From: Levilactobacillus fuyuanensis
GTDB lineage: Bacteria > Bacillota > Bacilli > Lactobacillales > Lactobacillaceae
Reading direction: 5' to 3'
Assembly: GCF_003946395.1 (NCBI RefSeq)
Contig: NZ_RHNZ01000011.1
Location: 1 to 64,000, forward strand
DNA length: 64,000 nucleotides
Both the position numbers and the translations under genes were made by a program. Each line of letters opens with the position of its first letter. Positions within the stretch are counted from its first letter, which is position 1. Below are positions 27,442 to 37,050 of this stretch, piece after piece. The notes below the pieces were generated by a model. The model did no database searches. It was not told the origin of the DNA and worked only from the letters and a program-made list of their open reading frames with translations.

Positions 27442-28134
27442 TTAGCCAGCGTAAGGAGTATTAGCAATTGTCCAGGTCAAACTTGAGGAGTAAGTACCAG
27501 CAGCGTTACCACCAGCAATATTTAAGGTTGCATCATTGATTTGATTTCTCCAAGTACCATAACCGTTACCAGCAGCAGCGGTCAAGACAGGAACTGCGTT
27601 GGTCTCACCAGGAGTAACAGTCGTTGTGGCACCAGCACCCGCAGCAGCGCTACCAATAGTAGCAGGCTTTAAAGTGTTGTCAGTCTTCCCATCGATATCA
27701 GCATTATCAGTTTCTGGTGTACCCTTCAAATCAATAGTAGCACCCAATAACGTCTTTTTCGAGGTTGTATCAGTGAAAGTAGACGCAGCAACCGTTACGT
27801 TCCAACCAGCATCACTACCACTATTAACAACTTCAACGGCCCCGCCCTTAGCATCTTTATTAGTCGAATCACCATTTGTTGTAATTCCGGCACCTGAACT
27901 AATATCGAAATTGTCAGCCTTACCAGTAACTTTATGAGTACCGAAAGCCAAATCTGGGGCAGCAGTTAATGATACGGCCCCATCATGAGTACCAGTACCA
28001 TCACCTGGAGTCAACGTAACAGAGGCGTCAGTTGATTGACTATTAGTGTCATCCGCGTTAGCAGTAACAGTAGTGAACCCAAATCCAGCAGCAAGTGCAA
28101 CAGTAGCGATTAATTGTAAAGTTTTTTTAGTCAT
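27442..28134 (-). CDS. small WxL-domain cell-surface protein
   Basis: 230-residue secreted protein made up almost wholly of a WxL domain. A signal peptide (~1-27, ending VTANA) is followed by an acidic, Thr/Gly-rich beta domain with the proximal motif WNVTV and the terminal WTIAN, conservative variants of WxL. Small WxL proteins are the standard companions of a WxIP and large WxL proteins in csc-type loci. The ATG at 28134 is set by GGGAG nine bases upstream. Probably co-transcribed with the WxIP gene and likely the most abundant member of the complex. Confidence 0.92.
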   Translation of the reverse strand: MTKKTLQLIATVALAAGFGFTTVTANADDTNSQSTDASVTLTPGDGTGTHDGAVSLTAAPDLAFGTHKVTGKADNFDISSGAGITTNGDSTNKDAKGGAVEVVNSGSDAGWNVTVAASTFTDTTSKKTLLGATIDLKGTPETDNADIDGKTDNTLKPATIGSAAAGAGATTTVTPGETNAVPVLTAAAGNGYGTWRNQINDATLNIAGGNAAGTYSSSLTWTIANTPYAG

Positions 28135-28646
28135 GATATTTATCTCCCTCAACTTGATTGTCTTTGTTCTTTACTCTTCTAAACTTCTTGTCCAAAGCGA
28201 CGACTCTATTTTATGAACCTGCCCCAACTAAAGGCGCTTTATTGAACCATCTGATGAACTCATCTGATTACATAAGTTATAATAGCACGGATTTTGTCTT
28301 CTGTCCACAATTAATTATGTGTGGGGAGGATTGTTTTTCTCAAAACTGTTTAATAGTATATGATTATGTTTACAGTATACACAGATAAGTGACGTAATCG
28401 CTGGTATATCAGCATTTGTCAAGAGTCAATCTTCATGGTACGATTCATTTTATTAGCTCAATTCAATAAAAATTGTCACGTGATAAGCTATTTTTCATTA
28501 TCGTTAACAGGGTGTTTGCTCACCATGGGATTTAGTTGAGCAATCGAACCAACTTTAAGGATTCCTTATTTATCAATGCCCCCAGCATTCCGACTCCATG
28601 TAACCCCTTTCAAAATTTCACAAGCAAAAAAATTTCAAAAAAAATA
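28135..28646. other. AT-rich upstream region of small WxL gene
   Basis: No gene supported. Two minus-strand TATACT boxes are present (28355-28360 and 28373-28378), about 220-240 bases upstream, similar to those of the lectin array. The first is followed by ATTAAA like the others. Confidence 0.4.
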
Positions 28647-28674
28647 ACATTTTTTGCAATTTCGCAAAAAATGT
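28647..28674 (-). terminator. terminator of the sortase gene
   Basis: Perfect 11 bp AT-rich stem ACATTTTTTGC / GCAAAAAATGT just after the sortase stop, with A/T-rich flanks. Confidence 0.7.
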
Positions 28675-28684
28675 CATGATTTTC

Positions 28685-29398
28685 TTAGTTTTTATTGTTA
28701 AATCCACTGTGGAATCCTTTTTGAACCGAGACTGGTGCATCCTTATAGGCCATCTGCTTCACGTAATTGCCACGAATCATCAACCGATTGGCCCCGGTCG
28801 CGTCACAGGTAATCAGCGTCACCATGGTCTTCTTGGTCTGGTCGACCACCTTAACATCCGTTGCCGGAATGAACTTTCGTACACTGACCTTGTAGACGAA
28901 GACCTTCTTAGCGTTTGTTAAGTAAATTGGCTGACCGACCCGCGTCTTCCAGTATAGCGGACTGAATAAAATCGTTTGTGAACTCATGTGATGCCCCGCC
29001 AACGGATAATTTCCCTGACCCATCTGTTGGTCCGGCCGCATGGTACCAGCCGTCAGTGCCAAGACATCATTACTGAGACCCTTGGCAATCGGCAAATGAA
29101 TCTTTGACTGCGGCATATAGATTTCACCCACCACATGGATATTAGCCGTATTCCAACGCGCGTTGGCCACAGTTGAGAAGTCCAGAGATTTAACCTTACT
29201 GAAGTCGTATGACGCCTTTTTCTTCTCGTTCTTCTGCACGGTCTTTTTGGAGATCCGCGGTTGATAGGAAGAAATCAGCCAATTTTTAATCTGTTCGTTA
29301 AAGATCAGCCCGAGTGAGATGATAATTAAAATGATAAAAATTGTCGTCCAGAACCACCGCCAGCGATGCTTGGGCTGTTGTTGCTGTTTATCTGCCAT
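28685..29398 (-). CDS. srtA: class A sortase
   Basis: Membrane-bound transpeptidase that cleaves LPXTG-type signals and links the protein to peptidoglycan. An N-terminal membrane helix (~16-37) is followed by the sortase beta-barrel. The catalytic His is in LAGHHM, Cys in TLITCDA and Arg in RLMIRG. 237 residues is the usual class A length. The ATG at 29398 has GGGGGGAG nine bases upstream; the open frame continues upstream without a better start. It stands next to the WxL cluster, but none of the WxL or WxIP proteins carries an LPXTG signal, so it is probably the housekeeping enzyme and functionally separate. Confidence 0.92.
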   Translation of the reverse strand: MADKQQQQPKHRWRWFWTTIFIILIIISLGLIFNEQIKNWLISSYQPRISKKTVQKNEKKKASYDFSKVKSLDFSTVANARWNTANIHVVGEIYMPQSKIHLPIAKGLSNDVLALTAGTMRPDQQMGQGNYPLAGHHMSSQTILFSPLYWKTRVGQPIYLTNAKKVFVYKVSVRKFIPATDVKVVDQTKKTMVTLITCDATGANRLMIRGNYVKQMAYKDAPVSVQKGFHSGFNNKN

Positions 29399-29550
29399 AG
29401 TTACTGCCACTCCCCCCAGCTTTTCGTTATCTTCACTGGCAAATTTTACCCCATTTACTGTTAAAAACAAAGTGAAATCATTCCACCACGCACCGTGACC
29501 AGCAGCTTTCACCGCTTAGTCTTCGCATTCTGACAAGACTTGAAAAGACA

Positions 29551-29582
29551 GTAAAGGCGAGAAGCCCATCAGCCTCCCGCCA
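29551..29582 (-). terminator. probable terminator of the flavoprotein gene
   Basis: Stem 29556-29565 / 29572-29581 with two G-U pairs on the minus strand, followed by TTTACTGTCTTTTC. Confidence 0.55.
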
Positions 29583-29591
29583 CATCGTCAT

Positions 29592-30992
29592 TTATTTTTT
29601 ACTTTTCTTATCCGGCTTAACCCCTGCCGTAACCCGTGGCTGCCGATTTCCCCGTGCCGCTTCCTGAGCCACCGCCTTTTGCGCGACTAGATTCAGGAAA
29701 TTAAAGGTATCGTCGAAGTTCGGATTGAACAGCATATCCACAAAGGCCAGGTCATCGATCGTATTCCGGTTCTGAATCGCAATCGAAATCGCATTAGCTG
29801 ACTGGGCCACCTCGTGCTTACTGAAGAGCTGGGCTCCTAACACCCGTCGATTATCACGGTCATAGACCAGGTTGATCAGCAGCTTATCCGTCGTTGGCAT
29901 GTAGTCCGGCCGCCAGGTGCCCTCAAAGGTCACGCTATCTGCATTCAGTCCCGCTGAAGCCGCATGACGCAACGTCAGCCCGGATGAAGCCAGCGTCCAG
30001 CCAAAGATGTTGATGGCCGAGGTCGCCTGAGTCCCCATGTAGCGTTGCAGGTTACCAAAGACGTTGATACCGGCTAACATCCCCTGCCGCACGGCGTTCG
30101 TTGCCAGCGGCGTATAAGCGGGTTGCCCCGTCGGATTGAAGTTGACCACACTGGCATCCCCACAGGCAAAAATGTCTGGATTTGAGGATTGAATGTAATC
30201 ATTGATGATGATGGCCCCGTGACGATCCATCTTCACTTGCCCGCGTAAGAGCCCCGTGTTGGGGACAAAGCCCGTGCTGACAATCGCTACATCCGCGCGA
30301 TACGTCTCATCATCGGTCTCAATGGCGAGTCCCTTATCATCCTGAGCGAACGACGTCACTCGGCTATTCAGGGCCACCTTGACGCCTTGTTCCCGTAAAA
30401 TAGCAACGACCTTGTCTGATAAGTTCTGATCAACGTAGTGGTCCAACAGAATATCCTGCGATTGAATCAATAGAACTTCGTGGCCGGTCCGTGCGTAGCT
30501 TTCCGCCAGTTCGGTCCCAATATAGCCCCCACCAATGATGGCGATACGCTTATGATCCTTGGCCGCCTGATAGACCGCCTTCGCCTGTTCGTAATTTTTA
30601 CACAACAGAACCATGTCTTCATCGATACCGAAGATCGGTGGCACGTTGACCGTCGAACCGGTAGCCACGATAAGCTTATCGTAAGTGTCGTTGGTCAGCT
30701 CGCCGGAGTCCATGTCGACAACTTCCACTGTCTTAGCGGCCGCATCGACCTTCAAGACATTGTGTCGCGTGAGGACGTTGGCACCCAGCTCCATTAACTC
30801 TTCCGGGGATGAATAGAACATGTCCTCCAGGTGTTTAACCTGGCCATCCAAGAAGAGCGAAATTCCCGTCGACAGGAATGATACATTGGTGTGTCGTTCA
30901 TAAATGGTAACTTCCGTGTCGGGATGATCCTTTAGGATTTGAATCGCAGCGTTCGTCCCCGCATGGGTGCTTCCAACAATAATGACCTTCAT
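29592..30992 (-). CDS. NADH oxidase-family flavoprotein lacking the redox cysteine
   Basis: 466-residue FAD/NAD-dependent oxidoreductase of the NADH oxidase / CoA-disulfide reductase group. The N-terminal FAD-binding segment is VIIVGSTHAGTNAA, the NADH-binding segment IAIIGGGYIGTELA (~residues 160-175), the second FAD motif NPDIFACGDAS, and a C-terminal dimerisation domain follows. The active-site position, normally SFLSCG with redox-active Cys42, reads SFLSTG: the codon is ACG (Thr42). Enterococcal Nox with Cys42 replaced makes hydrogen peroxide instead of water, so this protein may be a peroxide-forming or non-oxidase paralogue. It also carries a basic tail of about 25 residues beyond the usual end. 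The second of two ATG codons best fits GGGGGA. Confidence 0.88.
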   Translation of the reverse strand: MKVIIVGSTHAGTNAAIQILKDHPDTEVTIYERHTNVSFLSTGISLFLDGQVKHLEDMFYSSPEELMELGANVLTRHNVLKVDAAAKTVEVVDMDSGELTNDTYDKLIVATGSTVNVPPIFGIDEDMVLLCKNYEQAKAVYQAAKDHKRIAIIGGGYIGTELAESYARTGHEVLLIQSQDILLDHYVDQNLSDKVVAILREQGVKVALNSRVTSFAQDDKGLAIETDDETYRADVAIVSTGFVPNTGLLRGQVKMDRHGAIIINDYIQSSNPDIFACGDASVVNFNPTGQPAYTPLATNAVRQGMLAGINVFGNLQRYMGTQATSAINIFGWTLASSGLTLRHAASAGLNADSVTFEGTWRPDYMPTTDKLLINLVYDRDNRRVLGAQLFSKHEVAQSANAISIAIQNRNTIDDLAFVDMLFNPNFDDTFNFLNLVAQKAVAQEAARGNRQPRVTAGVKPDKKSKK

Positions 30993-31510
30993 CATAGTTC
31001 CCCCTCATATTCTACAACGTATAAATCTAGCTGTGTCCTTCGGCGAGCACACAAAAATCGGGCAACTTGTAAGGCCCATTTTAAATCCAATTATCTACTT
31101 TATGACAGTCCGCCAGCTTTTCCCCTCAAAAGACGGCTAATCATCCAAGGGTTGAATTACCCATTAAATATTAACCACTGATATTACTGCGATTATTGAT
31201 ATATCGGGCGTTAAGCGGCCTATTTCAGTACTGATAGTGTATTCTAACCCAATTAACTTAATTTGTCAAAACAAATCCCTTCACAATTATCGAAGTCCGC
31301 ATTCTATCGGGGGTTCGCCAACCAAAAAGCTAAGACAAGTAGGCTCTAGCCTAACGCATAGTGTACATGATTAATGCTGTGATTTTGCTTACTTAATGGC
31401 TTTTACAAACTGGGGATTGCTGATGATATAGCCACTAGAAACTTTTTTAACGGCGCGTGTTGTCTCGGCGAAAACAGATAGTCTTCCTGATTCTCACCGA
31501 AAAATGTGTA
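30993..31510. other. intergenic, no gene seen
   Basis: Upstream region of the flavoprotein gene. No RNA gene, riboswitch or coding region recognised; AT-rich towards 31500. Confidence 0.4.
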
Positions 31511-31544
31511 CAAAAAACCGGTAGCAGTTATACACTGCCACCGG
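31511..31544 (-). terminator. terminator of rpmE2
   Basis: CCGGTAGCAG / CTGCCACCGG (31518-31527 / 31535-31544) then TTTTTTG on the minus strand. Confidence 0.85.
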
Positions 31545-31566
31545 CGACAAATCATATTTATTATAA

Positions 31567-31818
31567 TTAGTCGTTTGCCAAGCCGTACTTCTTGTTGAAA
31601 CGGTCCACGGCACCATCGGCCTGAGTAAACTTTTGCTTACCAGTGTAGAATGGGTGTGAATCTGAAGAAATTTCGACACGGATCAATGGGTAGGTGTTGC
31701 CATCTTCCCATTCAACCGTTTCGGCTGAAGTTGCCGTTGAACCAGACAAGAACTGGAAGCCAGTACTTGAGTCTTGGAACACAACTTCGTGGTAATCTGG
31801 GTGAATTCCTTGCTTCAT
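31567..31818 (-). CDS. rpmE2: 50S ribosomal protein L31 type B
   Basis: 83-residue ribosomal protein. It begins [16 protein letters not shown] and contains [13 protein letters not shown], both typical of L31. It lacks the CxxC zinc pair of the type A form, so it is the zinc-independent type B form. ATG with AAAGGAG eleven bases upstream. Directly downstream of murA in the usual lactobacillar order. Confidence 0.96.
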   Translation of the reverse strand: MKQGIHPDYHEVVFQDSSTGFQFLSGSTATSAETVEWEDGNTYPLIRVEISSDSHPFYTGKQKFTQADGAVDRFNKKYGLAND

Positions 31819-31918
31819 AATGTATTACGCTCCTTTGCCCTGGTTCATCTACTGAGCCAGAGATTGATTTAATCGTCAACCGTTGAATTATACCATGAAA
31901 CCCAATTACGAGCAATGG

Positions 31919-33208
31919 CTAATCTTGGCCGTTTTCTACCAAACTTTCTTTACTCACAATCTCAACATCCGCGTTCAACGCCGTCAGCTTAGCCACGATG
32001 CGGTCGTAACCCCGCAGAATATTGTCGGCCTCTTCGATTTCAGTATCGCCATCGGCCATGAGTCCCGTGATGACCAGTGCGGCTCCCGCCCGGATTTCAC
32101 CGGCTTGGACCTGACTGCCAGTCAGCTCCTCACTCGGATCGACCACAATCATGTCGTCTTCTGAACGAATGTTGGCGCCCATCTTCCGCAATTCTGCAAT
32201 GTGCATGATTCGCTTAGGATAGATGGTATCAATAACCACGCTACTCCCATTCGCCCGGAACAGTAGCGGTGTTAATGGCTGCTGCAGGTCCGTCGCAAAT
32301 CCAGGAAATGGGATCGTCTTGATACGAATCGGCTTTAAGTTCTCCGAACGTGGCACGTAAATGCTATCTTCGTTGATCTCTAGTGGAACTCCCATTTCAA
32401 TCATCTTGGCCGTAAAGGCTTCGAGATGTTCTGGAATCACGTTCTTAATGACCACGCCATCCCCGACGGCCGCAGCCATCGACAGGTAAGTCCCGGCCTC
32501 GATCCGATCCGGAATAATCGTGTGGGTGTTCATCGCCCGTAGTGTTGGCACACCCTCGATGCGAATCACATCGGTACCAGCCCCACGAATATGCGCACCC
32601 ATGTTGTTCAGGAACGTCGCAACATCGATGATTTCGGGCTCCTTAGCAGCATTCTCGATCACCGTCGTCCCCACGGCTTTGACCGCCGCGAGAATCGAAT
32701 TGATCGTGGCCCCAACTGAGACCATGTCCAAGAAGATCCGGGCGCCGTGCAAACCTTCGGGACCGGTCGTGATGCGTACCGTGCCGTCATGTTCTTCCAC
32801 CGAAGCACCCAAGGCTTCGAATGCCTTGATATGCTGGTCGATTGGCCGTGGACCAATGTTATCGCCACCAGGGAAACTCAGCGTGGCCCGTTGGAACCGC
32901 CCCAACAAGGACCCCATAAAATAGTACGATGCCCGTAAGCTCTTGATAGCCTTACTAGGTAGCGGTGCCTCAACGATTTCAGTTGGGTCAATGGTCAAGA
33001 CCCCATCTTCAAACGTTGAGTGCACGTTCATTGATTTTAGAATTAACATTAAATTGTGCACGTCAAGGATATCCGGTACCATATCAAAACGGACCGGTGT
33101 ATCAGCGAGAATCGCTGCCGGAATTAAAGCCACTGTGCTGTTTTTGGCGCCACCAATCGTCACTTCTCCGGAAAGACGACGGCCGCCGTGAATTATCATT
33201 TTTTTCAT
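31919..33208 (-). CDS. murA: UDP-GlcNAc 1-carboxyvinyltransferase MurA with Asp active site
   Basis: First committed enzyme of peptidoglycan synthesis, transferring enolpyruvate from PEP to UDP-GlcNAc. 429 residues, with [17 protein letters not shown] near the start, the active loop, and the C-terminal [13 protein letters not shown]. The loop residue that is normally Cys115, the target of fosfomycin, is Asp116 here ([14 protein letters not shown], codon GAT). Natural Asp variants of MurA are active and fosfomycin resistant. The ATG at 33208 follows GAGGAT ten bases upstream; the frame remains open further upstream without a ribosome binding site. One of two MurA paralogues expected in lactobacilli; the other is outside this window. 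Confidence 0.94.
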   Translation of the reverse strand: MKKMIIHGGRRLSGEVTIGGAKNSTVALIPAAILADTPVRFDMVPDILDVHNLMLILKSMNVHSTFEDGVLTIDPTEIVEAPLPSKAIKSLRASYYFMGSLLGRFQRATLSFPGGDNIGPRPIDQHIKAFEALGASVEEHDGTVRITTGPEGLHGARIFLDMVSVGATINSILAAVKAVGTTVIENAAKEPEIIDVATFLNNMGAHIRGAGTDVIRIEGVPTLRAMNTHTIIPDRIEAGTYLSMAAAVGDGVVIKNVIPEHLEAFTAKMIEMGVPLEINEDSIYVPRSENLKPIRIKTIPFPGFATDLQQPLTPLLFRANGSSVVIDTIYPKRIMHIAELRKMGANIRSEDDMIVVDPSEELTGSQVQAGEIRAGAALVITGLMADGDTEIEEADNILRGYDRIVAKLTALNADVEIVSKESLVENGQD

Positions 33209-33333
33209 TATGAAGCTATCCTCACTTAATAATCTTCCTTTATAATTCCATACAGTCAGATACCATGATAAATAATGCCGGGCAAAAAGACAACACTTTC
33301 CCGGGATTCTGGCCAAAATGTAATATTAGCCGA

Positions 33334-33870
33334 CTACAATACCTCGTCTCGGAGGTCATCTAGGTTCTTGGCGAGTATGGTGTCGATAATAATTTGTGTT
33401 AATTTATGCGGGGATTCGGGCATGCCGTCCTTCACCCATTTTTTTAAAATATTCTGTAGACCCGCACCGATGTACGCGCCTTGATAGTCTGCGATATGTG
33501 GTGGTTTGGGCCCCATGTGGGCGACCAGCTCCTGCATGCGTTTCAACAGGTCGGTCCGCCCCTCGATGAAGACCAGATTGCTTAACTTCTTGTCTTCATA
33601 AAAAGCCGTCAGAAGGTGTTCTAAGGCCTGACTGGGCGTTGCCCCCTCTAACGGGTGCAGAGCGGCCACAAAGGCCTTCTCAATGCTCTCCACGCAATCA
33701 TAGATGTCGGTGTAATACCGGTAAAACGTTGTCCGGTTCACATCGGCCTGCGTACAGACCTCCGTGACTGAAATGGCGTTAATCGGTTTACTCTCAAGTA
33801 AAGACAGCACGGTTTCTTGAATCACCCGCTGGGTATACTGGGCACGCCGATTATTCTTAACACCAACCAT
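33334..33870 (-). CDS. TetR-family transcriptional regulator
   Basis: 178 residues with an N-terminal TetR helix-turn-helix (~10-57; INAISVTEVCTQADVNRTTFYRYYTDI) and a variable ligand-binding domain. It lies head to head with the fused ABC exporter at 34345, separated by 474 bases rich in palindromes, so it most likely represses that exporter and itself in response to an exported compound. The ATG at 33870 has AGGAG eight bases upstream; a GTG three codons earlier overlaps the ribosome binding site and is rejected. Confidence 0.9.
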   Translation of the reverse strand: MVGVKNNRRAQYTQRVIQETVLSLLESKPINAISVTEVCTQADVNRTTFYRYYTDIYDCVESIEKAFVAALHPLEGATPSQALEHLLTAFYEDKKLSNLVFIEGRTDLLKRMQELVAHMGPKPPHIADYQGAYIGAGLQNILKKWVKDGMPESPHKLTQIIIDTILAKNLDDLRDEVL

Positions 33871-34049
33871 AGATTTCACTCCTATTTGCCGTCAAACTTA
33901 CTATTAAGCTTACTCACATCGTGCAATCATCAGCTGTCTTATTGCTGTCACGGCTGACTAACAGAATAATTGTAAGCGTCATTACGTGCCGCCGACCCCC
34001 ACTTCATGGTAAAGTTAAAGCCGATCAACGCGCAGGTTTCATTCTTGCG

Positions 34050-34240
34050 TCATTGTCTAATGTACGCGTGATTTAGTCACGCAAATCACCTAAGTTAGGT
34101 AAGTGACATGGCTTTAGCGCTAAAATGGCCTAAATTCTTAGACCATTGACGCCAGCGCAGAGCCATTATGAATGCAACACTCTTATTGAAAGTGTCGTTT
34201 TTACAACAGTTCTGTTGACATTGGCGCTTGCCAATTAAGT
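34050..34240 (+). promoter_or_regulatory. palindrome-rich control region of the ABC exporter
   Basis: Between the divergent TetR and ABC genes lie CGTGA-N5-TCACG, ACCTAAGTTAGGT (perfect arms), TTTAGCGCTAAA, AACAG-TT-CTGTT (34205-34216) and ATTGGC-GCTT-GCCAAT (34220-34235). The last starts at the end of a consensus TTGACA at 34215-34220 and fills the spacer before an AT-rich -10 region, an ideal TetR operator position. Confidence 0.5.
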
Positions 34241-34344
34241 TATTTATTTTTATCATGTTAGACACGGTGTTGCATTAATGTATATTTTATCAGAAATACA
34301 CCGCAAACAACAGCCGAATTCAGAAAATGGAAGGATTATTTTAA

Positions 34345-36678
34345 ATGCTGGAACTAAAACACATCAAGAAATATTACTACGTGGGGGACTCCGTGACGAA
34401 GGCCCTCGACGATGTTTCTGTCGCATTCCGTTCCCAAGAATTCGTCGCCATCCTCGGCCCTAGTGGTTCCGGGAAGACGACCATGCTGAACGGCATCGGC
34501 GGCCTGGATATTTACGATTCGGGGGACTTAGCCATCGAAGGTAAGTCGACCAAGGACTTCTCCGCCGCCGACTGGGACGCCTACCGGAACAACTCCGTGG
34601 GCTTCATCTTCCAGAGCTACAATATCATCAGCCACCTGAGCATCCTTGATAACGTGGAAATGGGGATGACCCTAAGTGGTGTCTCCAATGCCGAAAAGAA
34701 GGAAAAGGCCCTCAAAGCGCTTGACCGCGTTGGCCTGACCGACCACATCAACAAGAAACCTAACCAATTGTCCGGGGGACAACTCCAACGGGTCGCCATC
34801 GCGCGGGCTATCGCCAACGAACCAGAAATTCTGTTGTGTGACGAACCAACTGGGGCTCTCGATACCGAGACCAGCGAAGAAATTATGAAGCTGATCAAGG
34901 AGCTCTCCGCAGAACGACTGGTCATTATGGTTACCCATAACCCCGATCTGGCCCACGAATATGCTGACCGGATCATCGAGTTCGCCGATGGGAAGATTCA
35001 ACGCGACTCCGATCCTTATGACGATCATGCCGATGCTGAACAGTTCAAGCTCAAGAAGACCAAAATGACCTTCTGGACCGCATTGAAGCTGTCCTTTAAC
35101 AACATTCGGACGAAGAAGGGCCGGACCGCTCTGACGGCGTTTGCCTCCAGTATCGGGATCATCGGGATTGCCATCGTCTTGGCCCTCTCCAATGGGTTCC
35201 AGACACAGATCAACAAAACCCAGTCCAATACGCTGGCTCAGTTTCCCATCACCATTTCACAAACGGCTCAGGATAGCTCGACCACTGGTCCACAGAACAA
35301 TAAGAAGACGACCAAGTCTAACAAGGTCGTGGCCAAGATCAGTGACGCCGACAAATCCGTCCACCAGAACAAGATTACCAAGAGTTACTTAAAATATGTT
35401 AAAAACATTAACGGTGACTTAAGCAAGAACATCACCTACACCTACTCCACCGGGATGAACCTCCTGCGGCAAACGGACGGGAAGGCCAAGACCGTCTCCT
35501 TCTCAAACGCCGACAGTAGTAGTTCTAGCAGTTCGAGTGCCATGCAGTCTGCCATGTCCGCTTCGACTGGGGTTGGCGGTTCCGTCTACCCGAGCGCTAG
35601 TGATGGTGGCACGAACTTCCTGAAGAAGCACTACAAGGTTATTGCCGGGACTTATCCCAAGAGCGCCAACGATGTGATCCTACTCGTCGACCGCGACAAC
35701 TCAACAAACATCAATGCCCTGAAGAATCTAAACTTCGACGTTAAGGACAATCAAAAGTTGAACTACGATAAGATTGTCGGGACAAAAATCAAAGTTGTCA
35801 ACAACAATAACTACTACCAAAGCCTACCTACTGGCAATTACGTGCCAAACAAGGCCACGAATTCACTCTACAATAACAAGAACAACACGACTATCAAGAT
35901 TGCCGGCATTCTGCGGGTCAAGTCGAAATCCTCCGAAAACGTCCTGTCTTCCGGGATTGTCTACAGCGACAAGCTGACGCAAAACATTATCAAGGCCAAC
36001 AAGAACTCTGATATTGTAAAGGCCCAAAAAAAGGCCGACAGCAACGTGATGACGGGGCAAACCGTCAATAAGGATACCAAGACGAACCTGGTCAGCTACC
36101 TCGGTGGCTCCACCACGCCAGCAAGTATCCTGATCTACCCGAACACCTTCAAGAACAAGGATAAGGTCCTGCACTACCTGGACAAGTACAACAAGGGTAA
36201 GAGCAAATCCGACAAGGTGATCTACACGGATATGGCCGGGACCGTTTCCGACCTGACCGGAGGCTTGATGGACGCCATCACTTACGTCCTCGTCGCCTTC
36301 GCCGGGATCTCACTGGTTACCAGTATGATCATGATCGCCATCATCACGTACACCTCCGTCCTCGAACGGACCAAGGAAATCGGAATTCTCAAGGCCTTAG
36401 GGGCCCGGAAGAAGGACATCACCCGCGTATTCGATGCTGAAACGTTCATCCTCGGTGTAGGTTCTGGGGTCCTCGGAGTCGTCATCGCCTGGCTCCTGAC
36501 CTTCCCAATCAATATCGTCTTGAAGAACATTACTGACCTGAGCAACGTCGCGCACTTGAACCCCGTCCATGGGATTGTATTGATTATCATCAGTACCGTC
36601 CTGACCATGTTGGGTGGTCACATCCCAGCACGGATGGCAGCCAAGAAGGACGCGGCCACGGCACTGCGTTCAGAATAG
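34345..36678 (+). CDS. fused ABC exporter (MacB/FtsX type)
   Basis: 777-residue protein with both halves in one chain. An ATPase of the MacB/LolD type covers residues ~1-230 (Walker [10 protein letters not shown], signature [14 protein letters not shown], Walker [12 protein letters not shown], His switch VTHNPDLA). A membrane helix near 265-285, a large extracellular Ser/Asn/Lys-rich domain (~290-640), and an FtsX-like domain with three more helices (~650-770) follow. Such transporters move peptides, lipids or drugs by mechanotransmission. Controlled in all likelihood by the divergent TetR protein. ATG with GGAAGGA upstream. Codon use is strongly GC-ending. The substrate is unknown. Confidence 0.9.
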   Translation: MLELKHIKKYYYVGDSVTKALDDVSVAFRSQEFVAILGPSGSGKTTMLNGIGGLDIYDSGDLAIEGKSTKDFSAADWDAYRNNSVGFIFQSYNIISHLSILDNVEMGMTLSGVSNAEKKEKALKALDRVGLTDHINKKPNQLSGGQLQRVAIARAIANEPEILLCDEPTGALDTETSEEIMKLIKELSAERLVIMVTHNPDLAHEYADRIIEFADGKIQRDSDPYDDHADAEQFKLKKTKMTFWTALKLSFNNIRTKKGRTALTAFASSIGIIGIAIVLALSNGFQTQINKTQSNTLAQFPITISQTAQDSSTTGPQNNKKTTKSNKVVAKISDADKSVHQNKITKSYLKYVKNINGDLSKNITYTYSTGMNLLRQTDGKAKTVSFSNADSSSSSSSSAMQSAMSASTGVGGSVYPSASDGGTNFLKKHYKVIAGTYPKSANDVILLVDRDNSTNINALKNLNFDVKDNQKLNYDKIVGTKIKVVNNNNYYQSLPTGNYVPNKATNSLYNNKNNTTIKIAGILRVKSKSSENVLSSGIVYSDKLTQNIIKANKNSDIVKAQKKADSNVMTGQTVNKDTKTNLVSYLGGSTTPASILIYPNTFKNKDKVLHYLDKYNKGKSKSDKVIYTDMAGTVSDLTGGLMDAITYVLVAFAGISLVTSMIMIAIITYTSVLERTKEIGILKALGARKKDITRVFDAETFILGVGSGVLGVVIAWLLTFPINIVLKNITDLSNVAHLNPVHGIVLIIISTVLTMLGGHIPARMAAKKDAATALRSE

Positions 36679-36860
36679 GTTAAAATCCATCGCCTGCGGC
36701 TGTCAGGCTTCCGTCTCGGTTTGAAACCTCGCGAAATTCACGCGAGTTTCCAAACACGTCCTGCGATGTAAGACCGGGAAGAAACAAACGCCCGGCCTAA
36801 CATCGCTGCCACGGCTGACTGCATCCTGACCTCCTCCGGCTAGACTAGTTTTTAACCTAT
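36675..36860. repeat. structured inverted-repeat element, beginning at the ABC stop codon
   Basis: 186 bases bounded by perfect 11-base arms, ATAGGTTAAAA (36675-36685) and TTTTAACCTAT (36850-36860). Nested inside are GTCAGG/CCTGAC (36702/36825), CTCGCG/CGCGAG (36728/36741) and GCGATGT/ACATCGC (36763/36800) enclosing CCGGG/CCCGG. The left arm overlaps the TAG stop of the ABC gene. It could fold as a multi-arm RNA or DNA structure. No coding sense. Confidence 0.65.
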
Positions 36861-36918
36861 GGACATTCGTTACGATAATGACGACAGGTCCTCACACTTC
36901 TCAAACTTAACCTAACAG

Positions 36919-36956
36919 AAAGGTCCCGCAAATCGAAATTGATTTGCGGGACCTTT
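36919..36956. terminator. bidirectional terminator between ABC exporter and aldB
   Basis: Perfect 16 bp stem AAAGGTCCCGCAAATC / GATTTGCGGGACCTTT with a six-base loop, A-run on the left and T-run on the right. It serves both converging genes. Confidence 0.9.
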
Positions 36957-37050
36957 TACTAATAGTTGCGTTATATCGACTAAAAGCTTGGATTTCATCC
37001 AATAGCGATTTCCACCGCCGTTGTCCGGTGACCTACCATGTAAGCCGTGA

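Noticed and set aside
30993-31510. Possible T-box or riboswitch upstream of the flavoprotein
   Set aside because: I could find no T-box sequence (TGGNACCGCG), no specifier-like arm and no terminator in the right place.
33209-33316. N-terminal extension of MurA by 36 codons
   Set aside because: No ribosome binding site before the upstream start; GAGGAT precedes the 33208 ATG and the shorter protein starts like other MurA.
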